Virus record (IMG/VR): IMGVR_UViG_3300036771_000166 | Span: 1 to 43,786 of that record | Reading direction: 5' to 3' (one strand) | Length of the DNA stretch: 43,786 nucleotides | DNA from: a virus | Part shown: piece after piece, positions 16,224-23,716 of the stretch | How the letters are laid out: the number at the start of each line of letters is the position of its first letter | Numbering within the stretch: position 1 is the stretch's first letter | Made by a program: the position numbers and the translations under genes | Notes under the pieces: generated by a model | What the model was told of the DNA's origin: nothing | What the model saw: only the letters and a program-made list of their open reading frames with translations | Database searches by the model: none

Positions 16224-18191
16224 TCAACCCCACATCGTCAGGACCACGTCACCCGTGGCCGGGTTGCGCTCAACGCGCCGCACCAGCACCGCCTTGCCCT
16301 CTTCCAGGCCGTACCGCGGGTAGGACAGGCGGCCGACTTGGCCGGGCTGCGGCGCCAAGCTCTGATCGCCGCGAACCGTCACCTGGTAGAAGAACCGCTG
16401 CTGCCGGTACATGCCCACCACCCGGTCGATCTCCAACTGCGCGTCAGCCGCGTCCCAGAAAAGGGAGATCACCGGATCTGCCGCGTCCGCGCGGCGATAG
16501 TGCTGGTGTAGCACCCCGCCGCCGTATACCTGCGCGCGGAACAGGCCGGTCAGCTCGTCGCGGCGCGCCTGCGGTACGTCCACCACATCCGTGACCAGAT
16601 CCGAGGCGGCCAACGCCTGAGCGTTCGGCCGGTACGCCATGCGGCGGGTCAGGTTTGGCGCGTCGTCTGGCACCGCGAGCAGATCCTCGGCCAGGTCGTT
16701 GGCCGTGAGCTCGAACGCCGGGGCACCGGAGAACGTCTCGGGGGCTACCACCCGGGTGAAGCGCAGCACGCCGGTGGCGTCCTGGTAGCAGGCGGCACCA
16801 TAGCTCGGCAGGATGGCGTTCATTGCTTCCCGGCCGGTGATCGCGTTGCCGGCGTAGTAGCCGACGCCCGCGTAGCCGGTTGCAGCATCCACCGCGGCGC
16901 AGTCGCCGGCCGACCATGAGGTTTTGCCCAGGCGGCCCATGATGTCGGCGATCGCCTGCTGGAGGGTGGCCGGGCGCTGGCCGGGCCCAACGCTGGAAAG
17001 GTCGGCCACCACCGGCGTGACCGGAGGCGACTTCATGATCAGCTGCTGCCCGTCGGGCGACAGAGAGAACGTGCCCGGCTCCATGAGGTCACCGCGGTCC
17101 ATCACCGCATCAGCGTAGACCAGGCCGTCGGCCACGAACATCGCCGTCGCATCCGAGTTAGCACCCATCACCGGCACGCTGGCCACCGCACCGATCACAA
17201 CCGGTTGCGGCTTCCACGCCAATGCGGCGATGTTCGGCATGAACACGCCGCGGTTGATCGTCTCGTCCAGATCGTCGTGGGCATCGCGGAAGTGAACCGT
17301 TTTGCTGCCGTCGTCGTTGATCTCGATGCGATCCACCGTGAATCGGAACACTGCCGCCGTGTCGGCCAGCATGCCGGCAGAGCTACCCGACCGGATCTGG
17401 ACAGGCATGCCCGAGGCACCGGACAGGGCCAAGCCGTCGAGCAGGCCATCCGCATCAAGCACAACGCATTCGGCGGCACTGGTCTGGGTGACCGGATTGC
17501 CACCCCACGGCCAGAAGTTGATCTCGCTGATCAGGTTCACCCCTTCGGCGATCAGCCCCTCGTACCGAGCGTTGGCGGGCAGGTCGCCCGGTGCGCTCAG
17601 CCAGTCGGCGTCGGACAGGCGGGTGACGGGCCCGGAGGCCGTGGCCACCTTCCAGCCGGCGAGTGCAGCCGGGCCTCGCGCGTTCCACTGTCCGGCGTTC
17701 ACCACCATGCACAGACCACCGGCCTTGCTTGCCGCGAGGGCGCCTGCAAAGTGCAACGGGCCCGCCAGGGTGATGTCGCGCTGATGCACCTGCGTGGCGC
17801 CCAGGTAGAGCTGCAGGCGGGTCTGCATGCCGAATACCACCCTCAGACCAGCGATATCACCGTGCTTGGCGATCGGTAGGCCGCTGGCCACAGCCGCGCC
17901 GTTCAACATCACCCGCCCCGTTCCCAGCTCCCAACCGACCCCCGCGGCCGTGGCCCCGGGGTAGGAATTGAGCGGCGCCTCCGCGGTAACGACGCCGATC
18001 ACGGCCGCCATCGGGTCGTCGCCCCATACTGCGACCTCGACCCCCACCGTGCCCGTGCTCTGCGCCACGTCCGACTTGGCCATGCGGTTGATGTTGGCCG
18101 CCGCAGTAGTGGCGAGCGTAAGGCCGCCGTCTCGTGCAGCCAGCAGCGGGCCGATGGGAACCGCCGCGAAGCGCCCGAAGTTGTCAGCCAT
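16224..18191 (-). CDS. Tail hub-like protein with SPRY-like N-terminal domain
   Basis: 655 residues. Residues about 40-150 (VGVEVAVWGDD, GVGWELGTGRVMLNG, LQLYLGATQVHQRDI) have the strand pattern of SPRY/concanavalin-like domains. The region about 240-655 has repeated strand-turn motifs and ends in RVERNPATGDVVLTMWG, similar in feel to hub proteins of siphophage tail tips. It starts 4 bp after the GT stop. Its place between the chaperones and the tape measure departs from lambda order. The hub role is inferred from position and size. Confidence 0.65.
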   Translation of the reverse strand: MADNFGRFAAVPIGPLLAARDGGLTLATTAAANINRMAKSDVAQSTGTVGVEVAVWGDDPMAAVIGVVTAEAPLNSYPGATAAGVGWELGTGRVMLNGAAVASGLPIAKHGDIAGLRVVFGMQTRLQLYLGATQVHQRDITLAGPLHFAGALAASKAGGLCMVVNAGQWNARGPAALAGWKVATASGPVTRLSDADWLSAPGDLPANARYEGLIAEGVNLISEINFWPWGGNPVTQTSAAECVVLDADGLLDGLALSGASGMPVQIRSGSSAGMLADTAAVFRFTVDRIEINDDGSKTVHFRDAHDDLDETINRGVFMPNIAALAWKPQPVVIGAVASVPVMGANSDATAMFVADGLVYADAVMDRGDLMEPGTFSLSPDGQQLIMKSPPVTPVVADLSSVGPGQRPATLQQAIADIMGRLGKTSWSAGDCAAVDAATGYAGVGYYAGNAITGREAMNAILPSYGAACYQDATGVLRFTRVVAPETFSGAPAFELTANDLAEDLLAVPDDAPNLTRRMAYRPNAQALAASDLVTDVVDVPQARRDELTGLFRAQVYGGGVLHQHYRRADAADPVISLFWDAADAQLEIDRVVGMYRQQRFFYQVTVRGDQSLAPQPGQVGRLSYPRYGLEEGKAVLVRRVERNPATGDVVLTMWG

Positions 18192-18194
18192 TGG

Positions 18195-18865
18195 TCATCC
18201 CAGTGAATCGAACCAGTCCTGGGCCTCGTCGTCGTCCGATCGTGGCACCAGCACGTCAATGAAGTCCTGCATGCCGCGCTTCGTGCCTCCCTGGCTGTGA
18301 GCGGCGGAGGTAAAGGCAGCGAATGCGGCCGGCCTGATGTGCAGCCCCACCGGATCGATGGGGTTTCGCTTGTGGAACTCCCACCACCGCAGGAACTCCT
18401 TGCGCGACATGGTTCCGCGCAGCTCGGCGACCGTGCGGTGCAGATGGCCAGCCAGCACATGCCAGAACCAGTCCTCCCCCCGCTGCCTTAGGCGTTTCCC
18501 GCCTCGGCCTGGGCGTCAGCAGCCTTCTCGCCGAAACCCGAATGTTTCATGGCCACCTGCTGCAGCTCGGCGGCTACCAGTGGCTTCAGCTGCGCCGCCT
18601 GGGCGGCCGTCATCACCGACTTGCCGTTCTCGTCGCAGATGGTCGCCGCGATCAGCTTGGCGCGATCGCCGTCCTGGAAGAGCTTGCGGAACTCAGCATC
18701 CGGCAACTCGCGCACATGGAACTGCGCCTTGTCGCCGCTGGGCAGCGTGATGGTGTCTGCATGCACGTCCTTGGACGCAAACATGCCCAGGCTGGTGAAG
18801 GCCTGCAGCACGGTCTGTTCGGTGGCGCGCGTATCGGTCGCCGGGGTGTCGTTGGTCTTGCTCAT
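18195..18865 (-). CDS. Tail assembly chaperone GT (frameshift fusion)
   Basis: Predicted fusion of G (starting at 18865) with the T frame (ending at 18195) by a -1 ribosomal slip at GGGAAAC. After the slip the frame reads RLRQRGEDWFWHVLAGHL and continues to DDDEAQDWFDSLG. The T segment has no good start of its own: its only candidate is a GTG with no ribosome site, while its reading continues back to the slip site without a stop. In lambda G and GT bind the tape measure and recruit tail-tube subunits, and the G:GT ratio is set by slip frequency. Total length is about 222 residues. Confidence 0.85.
18488..18865 (-). CDS. Tail assembly chaperone G
   Basis: 125 residues, the unshifted product. 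It is helical and acidic, with segments FHVRELPDAEFRKLF and AAQAAQLKPLVAAELQQVA, and ends EAGNA at TAA 18488-18490, four bases after the slippery site. It follows the tail-tube gene, the usual place for G. The upstream leader carries a UUCG-capped hairpin. Confidence 0.85.
   Translation of the reverse strand: MSKTNDTPATDTRATEQTVLQAFTSLGMFASKDVHADTITLPSGDKAQFHVRELPDAEFRKLFQDGDRAKLIAATICDENGKSVMTAAQAAQLKPLVAAELQQVAMKHSGFGEKAADAQAEAGNA
18494..18500 (-). promoter_or_regulatory. Programmed -1 frameshift site GGGAAAC
   Basis: Read on the minus strand in the G frame as G GGA AAC, this is an exact X-XXY-YYZ heptamer (lambda uses GGGAAAG). It is followed at once by GCC TAA. The -1 frame is open upstream of and through the stop into the T coding segment. 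Confidence 0.85.
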
Positions 18866-18942
18866 GGGCCGTTTCCTGAAATGGTGGCTGGGCGCGCAGG
18901 CCGCGCACGGCTAACACGCAGGGGATCCCGCGCGCCCGGCCA

Positions 18943-18967
18943 AAGAGAAGGCCCGCCGAAGCGGGCC
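18943..18967 (-). terminator. UUCG-loop hairpin between tail tube and chaperone genes
   Basis: A 7-bp GC stem (18961-18967 with 18950-18956) closed by C(UUCG)G is followed by TTCTCTTT on the minus strand. It could be a partial terminator or a 3'-end stabiliser for the tail-tube message. Confidence 0.65.
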
Positions 18968-18992
18968 GAAAGAGAGAGCGCCGTTGCGCACG

Positions 18993-19463
18993 TCAGGGCG
19001 CCGGACGGTGGGTGATCACAGCACCGGAGCCGCGGATGGTGATGGTCGCCTTCCAGATGTCGTTGTCGGCAACCTGGACCGCGAAGTTCTGCACGAAGCC
19101 CTTGAACTGCTTGGAGACGACGTCTTCCGGCGGCGTGATCACGCCATTGACGGCTACGGGCTTTTCCACACCCTCGGTTTCAGACTTCGGCGCGGTGACC
19201 AAGAAGTCCACGACTGCGCCGCTCGTATGCAGCGCCTCGATCTTCTCGTGGTCTACGGCGTCGTAGTTGATTTCGATGGTGGTGCTGCCCGTGGCCTTGC
19301 GGCCGGCCACGAACTGATCCCAGTCATCGTCGAAGTCGGAGACGTCGATTTCCGATGCCTGGCCATCCGGGAAGCCAACAGAGCGCAAACGGGTCACCTT
19401 TGTGACCTCTGCGAGCGCGGTGGCGATGAACAGCTGGGTGTGTTTGGACTTCAGAACGCCCAT
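18993..19463 (-). CDS. Major tail tube protein
   Basis: 156 residues, lambda gpV-like. Features are the N-terminal KSKHTQLFIA, the acidic DVSDFDDDWDQFVAGRK, and strand-rich C-terminal IWKATITIRGSGAV. It forms the stacked hexamer rings of the tail tube. The start has AGAGG 11 bp upstream. The gene is isolated by hairpins on both sides, in keeping with its high-copy product. Confidence 0.88.
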   Translation of the reverse strand: MGVLKSKHTQLFIATALAEVTKVTRLRSVGFPDGQASEIDVSDFDDDWDQFVAGRKATGSTTIEINYDAVDHEKIEALHTSGAVVDFLVTAPKSETEGVEKPVAVNGVITPPEDVVSKQFKGFVQNFAVQVADNDIWKATITIRGSGAVITHRPAP

Positions 19464-19485
19464 TTCGGTTTACCTCTTCTGTGAA

Positions 19486-19524
19486 GCCCGGTCGCCGGGC
19501 ACAAAAAAACCGGCTTGCGCCGGC
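19486..19524 (-). terminator. Terminator plus leader hairpin before the tail tube gene
   Basis: On the minus strand a 5-bp GC stem with GCAA loop (19519-19523 with 19510-19514, extendable by G-U) runs into seven Ts (19503-19509). A second perfect 6-bp hairpin (19486-19500, loop CGA) follows at once and would sit near the 5' end of the tail-tube message. Confidence 0.8.
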
Positions 19525-19547
19525 GGTTGGGGTGCGATGTTGGAGGG

Positions 19548-19907
19548 CTACCGGATGGCCAGCAGCCGCACGTCAAAGGAAATGCCGAAGGCACCGGTGT
19601 CGTCGTCGTCAGGCGTGGGGTTGTAGGACTCGATGCTGCCGTGCCGCTCCACCTCGTCGCGAATGGCCACCGCAGCGGCGTTGGCCTGGCTCGCGCCGTC
19701 GCCCCATACGGTCAGGCGCACCCGCCAGCCGTCCGCCGGCGGTGGGTCTGAAAGCTGCGCCAGTGGCGAGCCGCCTGCGACGCCCCACGTCGCGTAGGGC
19801 AGCGACGCGCCCTCGGGCGCCACACTGGGCCACACGCGAATCGGGTCGCCCAACAGCGCGCGCACAGGGCCGCTGGCCTGCAAGATCGATTGGATCAGAG
19901 GAACCAT
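19548..19907 (-). CDS. Tail terminator-like protein (DUF3168 family)
   Basis: 119 residues from ATG 19907, which overlaps the previous stop as TGATG. Motifs SLPYATWGVAGG and WRVRLTVWGDGASQANAAAVAIRDEVER fit the DUF3168 family of tail-completion proteins that cap the tube (lambda gpU role). The order after the gp10-like protein and before the tail tube is standard. Confidence 0.82.
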   Translation of the reverse strand: MVPLIQSILQASGPVRALLGDPIRVWPSVAPEGASLPYATWGVAGGSPLAQLSDPPPADGWRVRLTVWGDGASQANAAAVAIRDEVERHGSIESYNPTPDDDDTGAFGISFDVRLLAIR

Positions 19908-20413
19908 CACAGCACCCAGCCTTGTCGTTTCAGCGCGCGAGTGATCGCGATCCACGTCTCATTGATGATTGCCTGGGCCGCTTGCGGTCCGCGAGCCTCC
20001 GCTGAGGGCGTCAGGAATGGCTTTGCCGCCATCTTCTTGGTCCCGAACTCAACGTGCCGCCAGTAGTGCGCCCAGCCCGTCGTTTCATAGACCTTGCCGA
20101 CGCGCCGTAGGCGCTGGTTGCGCTTCGTGTTCGAGTACTTTGCCTTTCTGCCGACCCGGACACCGACGGTGAAGTACTCCCCGTCCTTGCCCACGCCTGC
20201 GCGGCTCCGGTTTCTCGCGTTGGCCCTGCGGACAACGATCTCGCTGGCAAGGAAGCCGGAATGCTTCACCACCCGGTTCCGCGCCTCATCACGGATGATG
20301 TTGCCGCCCTTGCGCATGCCGGTGCGCAGTGGCTTCCCACGGACCTCGTTCGGCAGGCCGCGCAGCGTCGTCAACAGCCCCTTCAGACCATGAAGCTGTA
20401 GTTCCTCAGCCAT
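19907..20413 (-). CDS. HK97 gp10-like tail-completion protein
   Basis: 168 residues from ATG 20413. It is a basic protein with GLKGLLTTLRGLPNEV, a helix with GGNIIRDEARNRV, and a C-terminal HVEFGTKKMAAKPFLTPS motif typical of the HK97 gp10 family. It acts at the head-tail interface. It overlaps the upstream adaptor by 8 bp. Confidence 0.85.
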   Translation of the reverse strand: MAEELQLHGLKGLLTTLRGLPNEVRGKPLRTGMRKGGNIIRDEARNRVVKHSGFLASEIVVRRANARNRSRAGVGKDGEYFTVGVRVGRKAKYSNTKRNQRLRRVGKVYETTGWAHYWRHVEFGTKKMAAKPFLTPSAEARGPQAAQAIINETWIAITRALKRQGWVL

Positions 20414-20738
20414 CCGACACCCCCGCATCCACCATGAGGTTGATGTGGCTGCGGGCAGTGGGATCCGGCAGCACCGCGCGAATGGCGTACACCTGGCCGT
20501 CGAACATCACCCGCATGGTGTTGAGGACACCCGGCAGATATGGGATCTCCATGCGTGCCGTCACCTGGCCATGCTCGGCACTTGCCGCGGTGAACTCGCG
20601 CCCCGACAGCGGCACGACCTCCGCTGGCACGTCCCTGTGCCAGTCTTCCCAGGCCTTCCGGTCGCCGCCGAGCTGATCACGCACCGTAGTGAAAACCTGA
20701 AGAGTGACGCGATGCCGGTACTTGCCCGCCCGCCTCAT
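20406..20738 (-). CDS. Head closure / head-tail adaptor protein
   Basis: 110 residues. MRRAGKYRHRVTLQ, the strand GREFTAASAEHGQVTARMEIPYLPG and MRVMFDGQVYAIRAVLPD match the SPP1 gp16/HK97 gp7-like joining family (Phage_H_T_join). It seals the portal vertex after packaging. It overlaps the upstream connector by 4 bp (ATGA). Confidence 0.85.
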   Translation of the reverse strand: MRRAGKYRHRVTLQVFTTVRDQLGGDRKAWEDWHRDVPAEVVPLSGREFTAASAEHGQVTARMEIPYLPGVLNTMRVMFDGQVYAIRAVLPDPTARSHINLMVDAGVSDG

Positions 20739-21157
20739 GGGAACACCCGACGGTAGGGGAACATCAGCCGATCCACGGTTGGGTTCTCCACGTGGATTGT
20801 GCCGGTGATGCCCGCCTCACGGTTCGCGTAGAGGTCGCCGACGAGCAGGAGAATTGCCGCCCGTAGTGGCGCTGGCACCGGGCCGGGCACAGTGTCGAAC
20901 AGCACGGGGTACTCACCGGGAGCACTGGTGACAGTGCCCGGCTCGATGGGAAGCGGCGCGCGCCGCTCGCCTACAGGGCTCCATTCGTAGCTGGCCACCA
21001 CCAGTGCGTAGGCGGTCGCGCGCTCAACCACCTCACGGGCGGCCACGATCAGGGCACCTATCAGGAGATCGTCGGCGGCATGGATCACAGCCAGGTGCGC
21101 TTTCGCTTCCACCAAGCTCACCGGCTCTTCAGTGGCTGGGGCTCGCGTACGCAGCAT
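20735..21157 (-). CDS. Head-tail connector (HK97 gp6-like)
   Basis: 140 residues. EPVSLVEAKAHLAVIH, the helix DLLIGALIVAAREVVERAT, and PAPLRAAILLLVGDLYANRE are the hallmarks of the gp6-type connector that docks under the portal. The overlapping gene chain from here to the tail terminator fits a single translated block. Confidence 0.88.
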   Translation of the reverse strand: MLRTRAPATEEPVSLVEAKAHLAVIHAADDLLIGALIVAAREVVERATAYALVVASYEWSPVGERRAPLPIEPGTVTSAPGEYPVLFDTVPGPVPAPLRAAILLLVGDLYANREAGITGTIHVENPTVDRLMFPYRRVFP

Positions 21158-21160
21158 GGA

Positions 21161-21601
21161 TCAATCCCCTTCAGCGGACGCTACGGCATTGGGATGGGTG
21201 TCGATGAAGCCGCCCGCCTCGATCACGGCGGCGTGTGCAGCTTCGAATTCCCGCACCTCGCCGCAACGCCCGAAGGCGTTATCGCTCAGCACCAGGCCGC
21301 GCACCTTTTTGCCCGGCGGGAGGTGAGTCGTAGGCGGCTGCTCGTCCTGCCCCTGGGGCTGGACGGGGTCCGCGACTGTCTCCGCACCGGGCGCTGCCGC
21401 CGCGCCGTCCGCGACGGCAGAACTATCGGCAGCTGCTTCGGCACTGACGCCGTCCGGCCCTGCAGCTGGATCGCTATCGGGTGCGGTGGCGACAGCAGCC
21501 TCCTCCGCGCTGGCCACCTCAGTGACAGACGCATCTGCCGCGGCAGCCGGGCCCGCTGCAGCTTCGCTGGCGGGCAAGGCTTGGGATTTCTGTTTTGCCA
21601 T
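21161..21601 (-). CDS. Ala/Glu-rich protein after the capsid gene
   Basis: 146 residues from ATG 21601. Residues about 8-95 are a low-complexity Ala/Glu/Asp/Gly/Pro linker; the last 50 (PGKKVRGLVLSDNAFGRCGEVREF) form a small compact domain seen in short proteins placed between capsid and connector genes. It may be a head-associated or decoration factor. Function unproven. Confidence 0.65.
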   Translation of the reverse strand: MAKQKSQALPASEAAAGPAAAADASVTEVASAEEAAVATAPDSDPAAGPDGVSAEAAADSSAVADGAAAAPGAETVADPVQPQGQDEQPPTTHLPPGKKVRGLVLSDNAFGRCGEVREFEAAHAAVIEAGGFIDTHPNAVASAEGD

Positions 21602-21663
21602 GGTCCTGCTCCTGGTACAGGCCAGGCGGTCAGCAGACCGCCCGGCCATTCAAGGGTGCCGGC

Positions 21664-22902
21664 TTACGCCGCGGCACCGTGCTGGAAGGTCTTGACCGCG
21701 CCCCCCACGTCGATCAAGTTGCCGCCGGTCCGCATCCAAGCAAGGAAGCCCACCTGCCCCTTCTTGATGTAGGCCGAATCGTTGAAGCGGAACAGCGTCA
21801 CCGCCATCACATCGCGGATCTTGTAGTAGCTGAAGTCACCGAAGACGATCGACTTGGCACCAGCTGCCGGGCTGGCCATGTGCTGGTTGATCTCGATATC
21901 ACGGTTCAGCAGACGATCCGGAGCACCGCCCGGGTTGCCCTGTTCGTAGCCCGGCACGAAGATCGGGCGGCCGCTTTCGTCCTTGACCTTGCGGACCATC
22001 TTCAGCATGTCGTCGTGGAACATCCACTTACCGTTGGCGCGGTATGCGGGGTCGATGCTGTGCTCGAGGTCGATCAGGTCGTCATACAGGATGAGCGGAA
22101 TGGCAGACGCCGCGCCGATCTTGCCGTTGCTGGCAGCAGTGATGAGACCCATCGGCTGGCCGACGCCGGTGCCCACCGTGTAATGACGGTTGGTGACGCG
22201 ACCCAGTCGGGTCTGCAGGCGGCGGGTAATGAAGCCCTCGATGTCGGAGGTCGTGTCCTGCAGCAGCTCCCAGGGCACCGTGACGACCTTGGAGCTGTAC
22301 TTGTGCACGCCCAGGCCCTTGGTGCCGAACTCGACGTCATCGTCGGTCGCCGACTGGTTCTCCGCGACGACCTCACCCTCTTCCGAGGTGCCGTCACTGG
22401 TGGGGTACTGCATCGGCTCGCCGCCGGCGGTGGTGAAGACATCCGCCACACGGCGCATGCCGCCGAAGTCCTTCAGGGCTTCGAGGATCTGCGCTGCGAG
22501 TGTGGTCGGGACGGTATAGCCGCCCTGTTCCGGGTTCACATTCGGGTTGCCGCTCATTGCGGCGTTGACCTGGGTCCAGTCTTCCGCACTCAGGGCCTTG
22601 TCGCCACCACGAGCCCACTTGTCGAAGAGCTTGCGGTCCTGCGGACGCTCGCGGTTGCTGGGCGCGTCGTGCTCGCGAACGCCGGCATCGCGCAGGTGGT
22701 TGTCCGCGGTCAGGTCCATGACCTTCTGGTGGCGCTCGATGGACGCGTCGATACGCTCGATTTCTGCGATGTTGGTGTCGTATTTGGCCTGGTTCTCGGC
22801 GGTCCAGTTATTGCCATCACCGGTGCTGGTGTCCAGCAGGTTGCGGGTTTCCTTTGCCAGCGCGGTGCGGCGCTCCCGCTCGGCCTGAATGTTAAGGGGC
22901 AT
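21664..22902 (-). CDS. Major capsid protein, HK97 fold
   Basis: 412 residues. Residues 1 to about 110 are a charged helical delta domain that serves as scaffold and is likely removed by the upstream protease. The mature part begins near the NPNVNPEQGGYTVP stretch, with the E-loop, spine helix (ALKDFGGMRRVADVF) and P-domain strands following, and ends in QVGFLAWMRTGGNLIDVGGAVK. AAAGGAAA precedes the ATG. A terminator lies between it and the protease gene. Confidence 0.93.
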   Translation of the reverse strand: MPLNIQAERERRTALAKETRNLLDTSTGDGNNWTAENQAKYDTNIAEIERIDASIERHQKVMDLTADNHLRDAGVREHDAPSNRERPQDRKLFDKWARGGDKALSAEDWTQVNAAMSGNPNVNPEQGGYTVPTTLAAQILEALKDFGGMRRVADVFTTAGGEPMQYPTSDGTSEEGEVVAENQSATDDDVEFGTKGLGVHKYSSKVVTVPWELLQDTTSDIEGFITRRLQTRLGRVTNRHYTVGTGVGQPMGLITAASNGKIGAASAIPLILYDDLIDLEHSIDPAYRANGKWMFHDDMLKMVRKVKDESGRPIFVPGYEQGNPGGAPDRLLNRDIEINQHMASPAAGAKSIVFGDFSYYKIRDVMAVTLFRFNDSAYIKKGQVGFLAWMRTGGNLIDVGGAVKTFQHGAAA

Positions 22903-22922
22903 GTGTCAGTTTCCTTTGGGCG

Positions 22923-22945
22923 AAAAAAAACCGCCTTGCGGCGGC
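22923..22945 (-). terminator. GCAA-loop terminator before the capsid gene
   Basis: On the minus strand a 5-bp CCGCC/GGCGG stem (plus a closing G-U) with a GCAA tetraloop is followed by eight Ts. It separates protease and capsid genes within the late operon. Confidence 0.82.
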
Positions 22946-22969
22946 TGATGAACTGCGGGCGGGAGTCGC

Positions 22970-23716
22970 TTACGCAGGCGCGCGCTCGAGCAGCGCAAGG
23001 CGCCGATCAAGCCCGGTTCGATGGGCGGCGATGGCGGCATCGTCATCGCTGGCTGTGTTCTTGGGCTTCCCGAGCGCAGCCGGGGCGTTGTTGTAGGCCG
23101 AAAGATCCCAGCTGTTGCTGGCGCCCTTTTTGCCTACCACTTCCACCACCCGGTCGGCGAAGCCGTGCTGCACCGCCTCATCAGCGGTGAACCACGTCTC
23201 TTCGTCCATCCACTGCACAATCTGCTCGGAAGTCTGGCCAGAGCGGCGGGTGTAGTCGCCAGCGAGGCCAGCATCGATCTTGGTCAGCAGCTCGCCGGTT
23301 TTCGACATCTCGGCCTTGTTGCCGATCGCAATCGTCCAGGCGTTGTGGATCATGAACTGCGCGCCTTGGCTGATTTCCACCTCATCGCAGGCCATGCAAA
23401 GGCCGGTCGCGGCAGAGGCTGCGATGCCGTCGACGTGGGCAACCACCTTGGCCTTGTGCTGAGCAATGGCCGTCATCATTGAGCGCGACGCGAACACATC
23501 ACCGCCCGGGGAATCGATCCGAAGGTGAATCGTCTCCACGTCCATCGCGGCCAGCTCACGCACAAAGGCGGTTTCGTCGATATCGCCCCACCACCCGCCG
23601 ATCACCCCGTGCAGGTAGATGGTGGCCACACCGTCGCCTGCTTCGGCGCGGAGGGGCTTGGAGGCGTTCGCGTTGTTACGCGCGAGCTGCAGTAGCTTCG
23701 GGATCGGCATCGTCAT
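22970..23716 (-). CDS. ClpP-type prohead protease (S14)
   Basis: 248 residues. HLRIDSPGGDVFASRSMM, the nucleophile context DGIAASAATGLCMACD (Ser in ASA) and the catalytic His in QFMIHNAW identify the S14 fold. It matures the capsid and itself. The start overlaps the portal stop by 41 bp; MPIPK at 23710 is an alternative start. The tail after about residue 205 is charged and probably a scaffold-like extension. Confidence 0.9.
   Translation of the reverse strand: MTMPIPKLLQLARNNANASKPLRAEAGDGVATIYLHGVIGGWWGDIDETAFVRELAAMDVETIHLRIDSPGGDVFASRSMMTAIAQHKAKVVAHVDGIAASAATGLCMACDEVEISQGAQFMIHNAWTIAIGNKAEMSKTGELLTKIDAGLAGDYTRRSGQTSEQIVQWMDEETWFTADEAVQHGFADRVVEVVGKKGASNSWDLSAYNNAPAALGKPKNTASDDDAAIAAHRTGLDRRLALLERAPA

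Noticed and set aside
21595-23190. Long plus-strand frame opposite the capsid gene
   Set aside because: Antisense shadow of the capsid and protease genes.
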